Source: Ga0077530 sp035565975
GTDB lineage: Bacteria; Pseudomonadota; Alphaproteobacteria; Rhizobiales; Hyphomicrobiaceae
Assembly (NCBI GenBank): GCA_035565975.1
Contig: DATMRT010000054.1
Span: 1 to 64,000 of the forward strand
DNA: 64,000 nt
Reading direction: 5' to 3'
Shown here: piece after piece, positions 27,346-34,952 of the stretch
Layout of the letters: each line of letters begins with the position of its first letter
How positions within the stretch are numbered: the first letter of the stretch is position 1
The notes under the pieces: generated by a model
What the model saw: the letters and a program-made list of their open reading frames with translations, nothing else
Database searches by the model: none
What the model was told of the DNA's origin: nothing
Translations under genes and position numbers: made by a program

Positions 27346-28342
27346 GGACCGCTCCCGCATCTTGCACGTCGTCGAAGGCCGAGGCGAGGCTCGGCCACGG
27401 CGCCGCGTTGGCAGCCGCCCGTCCGGCCAGCATCTCGGTGCGCGCTGCGTTGGCTATCTCGTCCAACATCGCGGGGGCCAAGCCGCGCTCGATGAGCACC
27501 GCCTTGAGACGCGCGATCGGGCAGCGCGTCTTCGCCGCTTCGACCTGCTTCGGATCGCGCCACGCGGCGGCGTCCGTCGCCGTGTGACCGCTCCAGCGGT
27601 AGGTGCGCGCGTGGATCATGCGCGGACCGCCGCCGCCGCGCACTTCGCCGATGAGGCGCGCGGCCGTTTCCTCGACCGTGAGCGGGTCATTGCCGTCGAT
27701 CGAGACGGCGGGTACGCCGATCGCATTGGCGCGCGCCGCGGGGCCGTCGCCAGCGGTAACGGTGCGCGTCTCGGTGTGGGCGGCAACACCATTGTCCTCG
27801 CAGACGAAGAGCACGGGCAGCGAATAGATGGCCGCCCAATTGAGGGCTTCGAGGAAAGGACCTCGGTTCGTCGCGCCGTCGCCGAACATGCAGACGACGA
27901 TCGCGTCCGATTTGAGCAGCTTCAGACCCTGCGCGGCGCCGACAGCGATCGGCAGGCCGCCGGCAACCACGCCATTGGCGCCGAGCATCCCGACCGAGAA
28001 ATCGGCAATGTGCATGGAGCCGCCCTTGCCGTTGCAGTACCCACCTTCTCGGCCGTACAACTCGAGATACATCGTGGCTGCATCGGCGCCCTTGGCGAGG
28101 GCGTGGCCATGCCCCCGGTGGTTGGACGTGAGGCGGTCGTCATGGCGCAGGCTCGCGCAGACGCCGGCGGGAATTGCTTCCTGCCCGAACGAGACGTGCA
28201 AGGGACCAGGGATTTCGCCGGCTTTGTAGGCTTCGAGCGCGGTTTCCTCGAACGTGCGGATCCGCACCATCGTGCGGTAGAGGTCGGTCAAGCGTTTCAG
28301 ATTATCGCCGGCCGCCGCCGGCGTCCCTCCTGGTGTGGCCAC
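27338..28342 (-). CDS. 2-oxoacid dehydrogenase E1 component, alpha subunit
   Basis: A 334-residue thiamine-diphosphate subunit. GDGATNRGPFLEALNWAAIY is the GDGx(n)N thiamine-diphosphate motif, HVSFGQEAIPAGVCASLRHD and SNHRGHGHALAKGAD are the substrate/cofactor channel, and GKGGSMHIADF is the flexible loop seen in pyruvate and acetoin dehydrogenases. It is first in a three-gene operon (alpha, beta, SDR-like). It diverges from the moeB-like gene with 134 nt between the starts. Acetoin or pyruvate are the likeliest substrates by family resemblance only. Confidence 0.92.
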   Translation of the reverse strand: MATPGGTPAAAGDNLKRLTDLYRTMVRIRTFEETALEAYKAGEIPGPLHVSFGQEAIPAGVCASLRHDDRLTSNHRGHGHALAKGADAATMYLELYGREGGYCNGKGGSMHIADFSVGMLGANGVVAGGLPIAVGAAQGLKLLKSDAIVVCMFGDGATNRGPFLEALNWAAIYSLPVLFVCEDNGVAAHTETRTVTAGDGPAARANAIGVPAVSIDGNDPLTVEETAARLIGEVRGGGGPRMIHARTYRWSGHTATDAAAWRDPKQVEAAKTRCPIARLKAVLIERGLAPAMLDEIANAARTEMLAGRAAANAAPWPSLASAFDDVQDAGAVHG

Positions 28343-28476
28343 GTTCGGGCTCCATTCTTGCGGTGCGTTTCCCTTGAGGGAGGAACATCCGGCAGGGGGC
28401 GCAAAAAAGCAAGGTAATGGGCCGATCAGGACCTATGCTGGCCACGCGCGGCGCGAGCGACTATATATATCCGGCC

Positions 28477-29310
28477 ATGACCCTGACACCCGAGGAGATC
28501 GCCCGCTACAAGCGCCACCTCGTTCTGCGAGACGTCGGCGGGCAGGGCCAGCAGAAGCTCAAGGCGGCGCGCGTGCTGGTCATCGGTGCGGGCGGACTTG
28601 GTTCGCCGGTTGCCATGTATCTCGCGGCTGCCGGCGTGGGCACGCTTGGGATTATCGACGACGATACGGTCTCGCTCGACAACCTGCAGCGCCAGATCGT
28701 GCACGAGACCGCGCGCGTCGGCGCGCTCAAGGTCGAGAGCGCGCGCGAGACGCTCGGGCGGATCAATCCGCACGTGACGGTCGAAACGCACGCGACGCGC
28801 ATCACGTCCGAGAACGCCCTCGACCTGATCGGTAAGTACGACCTCGTGATCGACGGCTCGGACAATTTCGCGACGCGCTATCTCGTGTCCGATGCCTGCT
28901 ACTTCGCCAAGCGCACGCTCGTGTTCGGCGCACTCGGCGCCTTCGACGGCTACATCACGACCTTCAAGCCGCACGAGACGAAGGCGGATGGTACGCCATG
29001 GCCGACGTACCGCTGCATTTTTCCCGAGGCGCCGCCGCCAGGCACGGTCGCCAACTGCGCCGAGGTCGGTATTCTAGGCGCGGTCGCGGGAGTCGTCGGC
29101 ACGCTGCTCGCGACCGAGGCGTTGAAAGAAATTCTCGGCATCGGCGAGACGCTCGCCGGCCGCCTCATGATCTACGACGCACTCGCGAGTCGCTTCGAGC
29201 AGGTGAAAGTCGCGTGGGATCCGGAGAATGCGCTCAGCGGCAAGCACGCCACCATCAAGGACCTCTCGATCCATGCCGGCGCAGGCGAGAGCGCGGTCTG
29301 CGTGGCATAG
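28477..29310 (+). CDS. MoeB/ThiF-family adenylyltransferase
   Basis: A 277-residue E1-like enzyme that adenylates the C-terminal Gly-Gly of a small sulfur carrier (MoaD or ThiS). VLVIGAGGLGSPVAMYLAAA is the ATP-binding Rossmann motif, DDDTVSLDNLQRQIVH holds the Arg/Asp pair, and TVANCAEVGILG the catalytic Cys loop. The zinc CxxC of Escherichia coli MoeB is incomplete: the first Cys is Thr (PTYRCIF), and no C-terminal CxxC is seen. There is no rhodanese domain. Start ATG 28477 matches the family; upstream frames to 28417 are unlikely. No moa or thi genes adjoin. Confidence 0.9.
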   Translation: MTLTPEEIARYKRHLVLRDVGGQGQQKLKAARVLVIGAGGLGSPVAMYLAAAGVGTLGIIDDDTVSLDNLQRQIVHETARVGALKVESARETLGRINPHVTVETHATRITSENALDLIGKYDLVIDGSDNFATRYLVSDACYFAKRTLVFGALGAFDGYITTFKPHETKADGTPWPTYRCIFPEAPPPGTVANCAEVGILGAVAGVVGTLLATEALKEILGIGETLAGRLMIYDALASRFEQVKVAWDPENALSGKHATIKDLSIHAGAGESAVCVA

Positions 29311-29316
29311 ACTTTT

Positions 29317-29345
29317 CCCTCTCCCCGCAAGGGCGGGGAGAAGGA
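29317..29345. repeat. CTCCCC/GGGGAG hairpin between convergent genes
   Basis: TCTCCCCGC (29320-29328) pairs with GCGGGGAGA (29333-29341) around AAGG, with further pairing outward. It fills the 41-nt gap between the ends of the moeB-like gene and the dioxygenase. It belongs to the same family as 33318-33350. A convergent-gene terminator role is possible, but there is no T run. Confidence 0.65.
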
Positions 29346-29351
29346 GATCAC

Positions 29352-30239
29352 TTAATTCTCCCGCACCAGCTTGAACTCGTGCTGCAGGGACCAGAAGGGG
29401 CTGCTCAGGCCCGCTTCGGCCGCAGCCTTCGGATCATCGCGCTGCGTGATCTCGCACACGAGGCTGTCCTTCACGCCGAAGACCACATCTGATTCGAGAT
29501 AGGGATCGCCCTTGTCGAAGAGGTGGGTGACGATCGTCTGGTAGCCCGGTGCCGAGACGATGAAGTGGATGTGCGCCGGTCGATAAGGATGACGGCCGAG
29601 GGCGCGGAGCAGATCGCCGACCGGTCCATCAGCGGGGATCGGGTAGAAGAGCGGCTTCGACGAGCGGAACCAGTAGCGGCCGTCGGCGCCGGTGACGAAG
29701 CGGCCGCGCAGGTTCATATCGGGCTGAATGTCCTTCTGCTGGACATCGTAGAAGCCCTCGCTGTTCGCCTGCCAGACATCGAGCGTCGCGCCTTCGATCG
29801 GCTTGCCGCTCTCGTCCACCACCGTGCCCGTGACGATCAGCGGCTCGCCCTTGTCCTCGAGGTTGATCGTGTCGCCCATCTGCCGGAGTGGCGCGGATGC
29901 AACGTGGAAGGGACCGAGAACGGTCGTCTCGGTCGCGCCCGACGGCTTGCGATGATTGATGGCGTCGACGAGCATGGAGACGCCGAACGTATCCGAGAAG
30001 AGGATGAACTCCTGCCGCCAGTCAGTGCACCAGTGTCCGGTCTCGGTGAGGAACTTTATGGCCGCCAGCCACTCCTCCTCGGTCGGCTCCACTTCCTTCA
30101 CGACCGCGTGCATATGACGGATCACGCTCTCCATGACCTGGCGCAGGCGCTCGTTCTTGGCACCGGCCATGGCGGCGACGACGAGGTCGGCGGAGCGTGC
30201 CTCGTCGAAGGCGAACTGCGTGGTTCCATCAGCGCTCAT
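29352..30239 (-). CDS. Intradiol ring-cleavage dioxygenase (catechol/hydroxyquinol 1,2-dioxygenase type)
   Basis: A 295-residue Fe(III) enzyme that opens catechol-like rings between the hydroxyls. An N-terminal helical dimerisation domain (residues ~20-100) precedes the beta-sandwich core. The iron ligands are visible as Tyr in NSEGFYDVQ, Tyr in PLFYPIPADGP and two His in GRHPYRPAHIHF. The C-terminal part THLFDKGDPYLESDVVFGVK fits catechol, chlorocatechol and hydroxyquinol dioxygenases alike. No other aromatic-degradation gene is nearby, so the substrate is open. The start ATG 30239 lies near the end of a 210-nt gap without a gene. Confidence 0.93.
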   Translation of the reverse strand: MSADGTTQFAFDEARSADLVVAAMAGAKNERLRQVMESVIRHMHAVVKEVEPTEEEWLAAIKFLTETGHWCTDWRQEFILFSDTFGVSMLVDAINHRKPSGATETTVLGPFHVASAPLRQMGDTINLEDKGEPLIVTGTVVDESGKPIEGATLDVWQANSEGFYDVQQKDIQPDMNLRGRFVTGADGRYWFRSSKPLFYPIPADGPVGDLLRALGRHPYRPAHIHFIVSAPGYQTIVTHLFDKGDPYLESDVVFGVKDSLVCEITQRDDPKAAAEAGLSSPFWSLQHEFKLVREN

Positions 30240-30449
30240 CGTTTCCTCCCTGGTGCTGGCCGTTTGTTCGGCTCATCGACCCACAATGAGCCGTCGCAGG
30301 CGGGGTAGTAAAGATTACAACTGCATGTCACGCGGTGGAGTTTCACCCCAGATGCGCGAATCGGCGCTGAGGCTTAGAATTGCCCAACTTGAAGGTACCG
30401 GTTGCGCGAGCGTGGCCTGCGGTGCCGCACCTGAGGAAATGAGAGCGCC

Positions 30450-30857
30450 ATGCGCCATTGCGCATTTGTAAGGACCTGGGCGGCCGCGCTGCCCGCGCTG
30501 GTGCTGCTCACAGCACTGGCGGTCCCGCCACTTGCGGCGCAGGGGGCAGGCGGCGACGTGCGCCCCTATGACGCCAAACTCATGCGCCTCGCGGAGATCC
30601 TCGGCGCTGTGCACTACCTGCGCGAGCTCTGTGGCGCCAATGAGGGACAGACGTGGCGCAAGCGCATGGAAGAGCTCATCGAGGGAGAGGGCAATGCCTC
30701 GCTCCGCCGCGCGCAGCTCACGAGCCGCTTCAACAACGGCTATCGCAGCTATAGCCGCACGTATCAGTCCTGCACGCCCTCCGCGCAGACGGCAGTGACG
30801 CGCTTCCTCGCCGAGGGCGCCGAAATCGCGACCGAGCTCGCCAAGGTCCAGCAGTAG
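30450..30857 (+). CDS. TIGR02301-family exported protein
   Basis: A 135-residue protein with a signal peptide (hydrophobic ALPALVLLTALAVPPLAA). The mature part contains LAEILGAVHYLRELCG, WRKRMEELIEGE, LTSRFNNGYRSYSRTYQSC, the pattern I recall for the TIGR02301 family found in Hyphomicrobiales. Two cysteines may form a disulfide. Function is unknown. It converges with lysE, 3 nt apart. Confidence 0.82.
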   Translation: MRHCAFVRTWAAALPALVLLTALAVPPLAAQGAGGDVRPYDAKLMRLAEILGAVHYLRELCGANEGQTWRKRMEELIEGEGNASLRRAQLTSRFNNGYRSYSRTYQSCTPSAQTAVTRFLAEGAEIATELAKVQQ

Positions 30858-30860
30858 CGG

Positions 30861-31532
30861 TCAGATTATCCGGCCCGAGATGAACTTCATCGCGACCTCG
30901 GAGAGCAGCAGGCCGCCGAAGCCGAGCAGAATGAGGCTCGCCAATCGATTGAGAAGCCGCAGCATCTCGACATCCATGTGATGGCGGAAGCGGCTGATGG
31001 TGTGCGAGAGCACGATCCACCACAACAAGCTGCCGCCCATGATCGCGGCGACCATCGTGAAGGCATCGATGTAGGTCTCGACCTGGACGTACGAGCTGAC
31101 GCCGCCGAAGATCGCGAAGAGCCCGAGCACGGCGCCAGGGTTGGTGATCGTGAGGAAGAAGGTCTGCGGGATATCCCAGGCGAAAGCCGCCAGCGACGGG
31201 CGCCGGCCGTCGATGTGCTCGTCGTGATGAAGCTGCGGTCGCGTGAAATACAAGCGGATGCCGAACGCGACCAGGGCGAGGCCGCCGATCGTCTGCACGG
31301 TCATGCGATAGTGCCGGATCACGCCTGTCACGGCACCGACGCCGAGCGCTGCAAAGAGCGCGATGAGGCCATCCCCGATGACGACGCCGAGCCCCGCGGC
31401 AACGCCGCCCCAGAAGCCGCGCTCGAGGGAGCGCTGAAGACAAAGCAGATTGACCGGGCCGACCGGCATGGCGATCAGCACGCCGATCATGATGCCAGCC
31501 GGTATGATCAGCGGATTGGGCAGGAACGTCAT
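30861..31532 (-). CDS. LysE-family translocator
   Basis: A 223-residue membrane protein of the LysE/RhtB exporter superfamily, which expels amino acids or related metabolites. The N-terminal helix contains GVLIAMPVGPVNLLCLQRSLERG, the conserved GP motif, followed by FWGGVAAGLGVVIGDGLIALFAALG. Later helices include QTFFLTITNPGAVLGLFAIFGG, the second NP signature. Six hydrophobic segments are visible. ATG 31532 is chosen because the hydrophobic core begins just after it; the frame to 31646 adds a polar, unlikely N-terminus. Confidence 0.88.
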   Translation of the reverse strand: MTFLPNPLIIPAGIMIGVLIAMPVGPVNLLCLQRSLERGFWGGVAAGLGVVIGDGLIALFAALGVGAVTGVIRHYRMTVQTIGGLALVAFGIRLYFTRPQLHHDEHIDGRRPSLAAFAWDIPQTFFLTITNPGAVLGLFAIFGGVSSYVQVETYIDAFTMVAAIMGGSLLWWIVLSHTISRFRHHMDVEMLRLLNRLASLILLGFGGLLLSEVAMKFISGRII

Positions 31533-31843
31533 CGGGCGTATCGCCCAGCGTGCGAGTGGTTGCAACGATCCCGGCGGGGAATGGCGGAGCGGTCCTGACG
31601 CGGTCGCGGCGCGGCGATGGCCACGCGGGGCGCGGCATGTCGGCATCGCAAGGTGCTTCGCGGCGGTCTGCGCACGCCGGGCTCGTCTCCATTCGTGTGC
31701 AGCACGCGTGCTGCAATATGTCGGCTGGATGTACTCCTTAGTGGCGGCTTATGGCCTTGTCCACGGGCGAGGGAGCGTCCGCCGCAAACTTGTGCGCGGA
31801 GCGCTGCTGTACGGACGATCCAAATTGGCCGAGGGCAGCCCGC
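31533..31843. other. Gene-free stretch containing an 18-bp palindrome
   Basis: No reading frame here shows a signal peptide, family motif or ribosome site that I can support. The stretch lies between the start of lysE and the end of the membrane-protein gene 31844-32623, both on the minus strand. The only structure seen is the perfect palindrome at 31698-31715. Confidence 0.6.
31698..31715. promoter_or_regulatory. Perfect 18-bp palindrome upstream of lysE
   Basis: TGCAGCACG followed directly by CGTGCTGCA is a perfect dyad, 166 nt upstream of the lysE start. The length and symmetry suit a dimeric regulator, but no regulator gene is adjacent, and high GC makes chance palindromes more likely. 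Confidence 0.35.
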
Positions 31844-32623
31844 TCAAACCGAGCCGGAGCCGCCCGACGAAGTGAGCAGACGTTCGATCCGCCGCTGCTG
31901 CTCGTTGCTGCGCCAGACATTCTCGATCAAGAACGGCTCCGCGCCGGCAATGGCCGGCTTGAAGACGACATCGCCGGTGCCGAGCCCGAGAAAGCCGAGA
32001 CCCAACAGCTTGTGGCGGAAGAGATCGTCGGGAGCGCGCCGCATGAGCATGCCGCGCGTGTCGTAGACGAGGCCCGTCGCATTGCCGAGCCGGTGGCGCT
32101 CGACCACCTGCCCGCCGGCAAAGCGCCAGTACGTGAGCTGGTCGATGAAGAAAACCACGACGATCCAGATGAGCAGGAGGCCGGTCGACATCATCATGTA
32201 GAATGCGAGGTTCATGTGCAGGCGAAGCTCAGGCACGAAACGGAAAACCGAGCTCAGGCCCCACTGCCATTGGATTCCGACGAGCGCCAGGGCTACCACC
32301 GCGGCGATGATGAACGTGTGCAGCACGCGCGCGCGCACGTTCGTGAAGACAATGACGAACAGGACGACGGCGACGTAGGAGATGCCGAGCCAGCTTTCGG
32401 GGAAGAACTTGATCTGCTTGCCGGCGAACGGCACTTCGACGTTGTTCAGGTACGTCGCGAGCGCGCACATGTAGCCGTAGAACCAGACGACCCACCAGTA
32501 GAGGATGTTGGAGTGGGCGACGAGGCGAACCTCGCGCGGTGCCGCGGCCCGCTGGGCCTGGACGTGCATTCTCGCAGCTCTCATGGCGGCGGCGTCGCCA
32601 CCCGCGTCCCGTGCTTCGGCCAT
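31844..32623 (-). CDS. Membrane protein with three to four helices and a PH-like C-terminal domain
   Basis: A 259-residue protein I do not recognise as a named family. Residues ~35-170 hold hydrophobic segments (NILYWWVVWFYGYMCALATYL; SYVAVVLFVIVFTN; TFIIAAVVALALVGIQW; MMMSTGLLLIWIVVVFFI). The C-terminal ~80 residues (VVERHRLGNATGLVYDTRGM, LGFLGLGTGDVVFKP, then IENVWRSNEQQRRIERLL) resemble bacterial PH-like (bPH2/DUF304) domains, in which a GTGDV-type turn recurs. ATG 32623 follows AAAGG by 8 nt. A two-hairpin repeat begins 37 nt upstream. Function unknown; likely inner membrane. Confidence 0.72.
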   Translation of the reverse strand: MAEARDAGGDAAAMRAARMHVQAQRAAAPREVRLVAHSNILYWWVVWFYGYMCALATYLNNVEVPFAGKQIKFFPESWLGISYVAVVLFVIVFTNVRARVLHTFIIAAVVALALVGIQWQWGLSSVFRFVPELRLHMNLAFYMMMSTGLLLIWIVVVFFIDQLTYWRFAGGQVVERHRLGNATGLVYDTRGMLMRRAPDDLFRHKLLGLGFLGLGTGDVVFKPAIAGAEPFLIENVWRSNEQQRRIERLLTSSGGSGSV

Positions 32624-32659
32624 GTGCGTGACCTTTCCCCTGCAATGGTGAGGCGCCCC

Positions 32660-32823
32660 GTGTGCTGATCGAGAAATTCGCCACACCAGGCGGTGAGGTA
32701 CGGAGCGAATATCTCGGTCTGAATCACACTGGCGAAGACTATGATCCTAGTGTCCCTTTGATGCCGAAGTTCGCTCGTGCGACCAGCACGGTGGTGTGGC
32801 GACCTTCGGCATCGGGACACTAG
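32660..32823. repeat. Two-hairpin intergenic repeat, copy A
   Basis: Part 1 (32660-32729) runs from GTGTG through GATCGAGAAATTCGCC to GCGAATATCTCGG and ends AATCACAC, forming an imperfect ~22-bp inverted repeat. Part 2 (32747-32823) is bounded by CTAGTGTCCC and GGGACACTAG and pairs GATGCCGAA with TTCGGCATC. The same two parts recur in the same order at 62334-62498 and in reverse order, degenerate, at 35527-35682. The remaining gene-free DNA (32824-33006) showed nothing further. Confidence 0.88.
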
Positions 32824-33006
32824 CCGAGCCCCGCGGTGCCGGACGCAGGCAGAGGCTACGGCAGAGCAGGCCACGGCGACAAGAGCCGCGAGATGGGACG
32901 TACGTCTGTCTCGATACCTGGCCGGCTCTTGCCGCGACTCGAGCTTGCGCTCTGATCGCATTATGACATATCAGCCTTTCGGGCGGGTTCGATGGGGAGC
33001 AGGGCA

Positions 33007-33309
33007 ATGAAGACGTACAGCGGCGCGCGCGAGTTCGACGGGCTCGTCGTTCAGGTCGACGGGGTGCCGCTCCCGGAGCACTACGAGATCAAGCAGTTCA
33101 CGACCTGGGGCTTCGAGTGGACGTACGAAGGGGAGAGCCCGCAGCAGCTAGCGCTCGCAATCCTCTATGATCATCTGCGCGATGGGCCGCGGGCGATCGC
33201 GCTCTCAGGGCCGTTCATGCGGGAGGTCGTGGCCGATCTGGACAACGACTGGACGCTGACGAGCGATCAGGTCCAGGCCGCGATCGATCGGATCGAGGGG
33301 AAGAAGTAG
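33007..33309 (+). CDS. DUF6166 family protein
   Basis: A 100-residue soluble protein matching the DUF6166 pattern from memory: KTYSGAREFDGLVVQVDGVP, then IKQFTTWGFEWTYEGESPQQ, LALAILYDHLRDG and VVADLDNDWTLTSDQ. Function is unknown. ATG 33007 is preferred to the upstream GTG-type start at 32992 because the family begins here and GGGGAGCAGGGCA lies just upstream. It is monocistronic and converges with the nitroreductase gene. Confidence 0.85.
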   Translation: MKTYSGAREFDGLVVQVDGVPLPEHYEIKQFTTWGFEWTYEGESPQQLALAILYDHLRDGPRAIALSGPFMREVVADLDNDWTLTSDQVQAAIDRIEGKK

Positions 33310-33317
33310 CGCCATTT

Positions 33318-33350
33318 CTTCCCTCTCCCTGCTCTTGCGGGGAGAAGGAG
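33318..33350. repeat. CTCCC/GGGGAG hairpin between convergent genes
   Basis: TCTCCCTGC pairs with GCGGGGAGA around TCTT, including one G-T pair. It lies between the converging ends of the DUF6166 and nitroreductase genes. It resembles the element at 29317-29345 in both sequence and setting. Confidence 0.6.
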
Positions 33351-33355
33351 AAAGG

Positions 33356-34078
33356 TCAGCCCTTAGCCGGCTTGAGCTCATCGACCCAGGTGACGAAGCT
33401 CTCGAGCGGCTCGCGTTCGGTGGTGAAGGTGTTCACCTTGGCGCTGGTGTCGGGATAGCCGATGCCCATGCCGCAGATGATGATCTCGTCATCCGGAATG
33501 CCGAGGCGGGCGCGCAGAACCTCATGAAAGTTCGCGAGCGCGGCCTGCGGAATGGTCTCGAGCCCGAACTGGCGCGCCGCGATCATGATCGATTGAATGA
33601 ACATGCCCGTATCGAGCCATGATCCCTTTTCGAGCTGGCGGTCGATCGAGAAGATGAAGGCGGTCGGCGCGCCGAAGAACTCGTAGTTCTGCCGGCGCTG
33701 GGAGTTCATGCCGGCCTTGTCCTCGCGCGTGATCCCCATGGTGCTGTAGAGCCCCCAGCCGCACGCACGGCGGCGCGCGAGATAAGGCTCGTACCACTTC
33801 GTCGGATAGTACTCGTACTCGCGGGTGCCTTCGCCGACGGTGTCGTAGCGATGGCAAAGATCGGCCACGATCTGATTGCGGGCTGCGCCGTCGATCACGT
33901 GCACTTTCCACGGCTGGATGTTCGAGCCCGAAGGCGCGCGTCCTGCCGTCGTGAGGATGCGGGCGATCAGCTCGCGCGGGACCGGCGTCTTCAGGAAGGC
34001 GCGCGTCGACTTGCGGCCGCGGATCGCCTCCTCGACGGTTATGGCGCGCTCCGTGGGCGTGCGGCTGGCGTCGTTCAT
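33356..34078 (-). CDS. Nitroreductase family protein
   Basis: A 240-residue FMN-dependent oxidoreductase. RGRKSTRAFLKTPVPRELI at the N-terminus provides the Arg/Ser FMN-phosphate contacts, and RAPSGSNIQPWKVHVIDG is the second signature. GSWLDTGMFIQSIMIAARQF and the C-terminal ICGMGIGYPDTSAKVN complete the FMN pocket. Such enzymes act as NAD(P)H-dependent reductases of nitro compounds, quinones or enones; the substrate is unknown. It is transcribed alone, 118 nt from the PPTase gene. Confidence 0.9.
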   Translation of the reverse strand: MNDASRTPTERAITVEEAIRGRKSTRAFLKTPVPRELIARILTTAGRAPSGSNIQPWKVHVIDGAARNQIVADLCHRYDTVGEGTREYEYYPTKWYEPYLARRRACGWGLYSTMGITREDKAGMNSQRRQNYEFFGAPTAFIFSIDRQLEKGSWLDTGMFIQSIMIAARQFGLETIPQAALANFHEVLRARLGIPDDEIIICGMGIGYPDTSAKVNTFTTEREPLESFVTWVDELKPAKG

Positions 34079-34196
34079 CGTGCTGTCGTCCCTGCGCTCG
34101 GTTTTTGGCTGAGGGGACGAGATAGCAGGCGAGGCGGGCAGGCTCCAGCCGCAATCGCCGCTGCGATACCCCTATGCGGAACCGGCAGCCCTCGGA

Positions 34197-34949
34197 TCAG
34201 CCGCCGAGCAAGCCGGCCTCTCCGAAAAGTGTGCGGAGGCGCGGTGCGCCGGCAGGAGGGGAAGTCGCGAGCGCCGCCACCGCATCGAAATGCTCGAGAT
34301 CAATAGAGGAAAGGCCGACGGGCTGGATCGGGTCGCCAACGAGCCTGCGCGCGCGTTCTGCGACAGCATCGCTACCGGGGCCGCGAGCGACGATGCCGAG
34401 CTGCTCGAGGAGTGCGCCGATGCCCGTCCCGCGCAACTTTCCGATGGCCTCGAGCCGCGTCCAGGCCGCGAGGAAGCGCAAACCGGGATCGTCCTCCGGC
34501 AGTGTGACATCCGGCAGCATGGCGCCACCGGCGATCTCAATCAGGCCGCGACGCTCGGCGCTGATGTGGACAGGCCGGCGCACCTCGGCGTCGACCCCGA
34601 GCCGCCCCTCATCGCGGACGGCGATGAGCACGAGTTCGCCCGTGTGCGTGAGGCTGAAATCCCCATTCCAGCCTGCAACGCGGGGCTTGGCCGTTGCGCC
34701 CGGCACGTCGAAGCGGATGGCGCGGCCGACACGGTCCGCGAGCACGAGATGCAGGGCAGTATGCGCCGCGATCCAGCGCTCGCGCAGCCGCGCGTCCACG
34801 ATGCGCTCCGCGCGCACGCGCTCCGCCTCCGTGAGCAGCGGTCGCGCCTCGTGAGCTGCAAGCAGTGCCGCCGCCTCGGCACCGAGATCGACAATCCATA
34901 CGTCGGTGGCGCCCGGCAGTGCCTGTGCTGGACGGGCGCTCCCGGTCAC
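34197..34949 (-). CDS. 4'-phosphopantetheinyl transferase superfamily protein (Sfp type)
   Basis: A 250-residue enzyme of the Sfp group, which moves phosphopantetheine from CoA to a carrier-protein serine. The three motifs are present in slightly altered form: KPRVAGWNGDFSLTHTGELV (normally FNxSHS), LGVDAE (normally GVDIE, metal ligands Asp and Glu) and WTRLEAIGK (normally WxxKEAxxK). The GTG start at 34949 is 3 nt after the merR stop, so it is translated with that gene. No polyketide or peptide synthetase is nearby, so its carrier protein is unknown. Confidence 0.85.
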   Translation of the reverse strand: MTGSARPAQALPGATDVWIVDLGAEAAALLAAHEARPLLTEAERVRAERIVDARLRERWIAAHTALHLVLADRVGRAIRFDVPGATAKPRVAGWNGDFSLTHTGELVLIAVRDEGRLGVDAEVRRPVHISAERRGLIEIAGGAMLPDVTLPEDDPGLRFLAAWTRLEAIGKLRGTGIGALLEQLGIVARGPGSDAVAERARRLVGDPIQPVGLSSIDLEHFDAVAALATSPPAGAPRLRTLFGEAGLLGG

Positions 34950-34952
34950 GGC

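Noticed and set aside
25762..27495. 577-codon plus-strand frame opposite the SDR and E1 genes
   Set aside because: Its composition is that of a shadow frame, and both minus-strand genes have clear family motifs.
32777..33010. Short frame of 77 codons in the gap before the DUF6166 gene
   Set aside because: It overlaps the repeat and has no ribosome site, signal or family motif.
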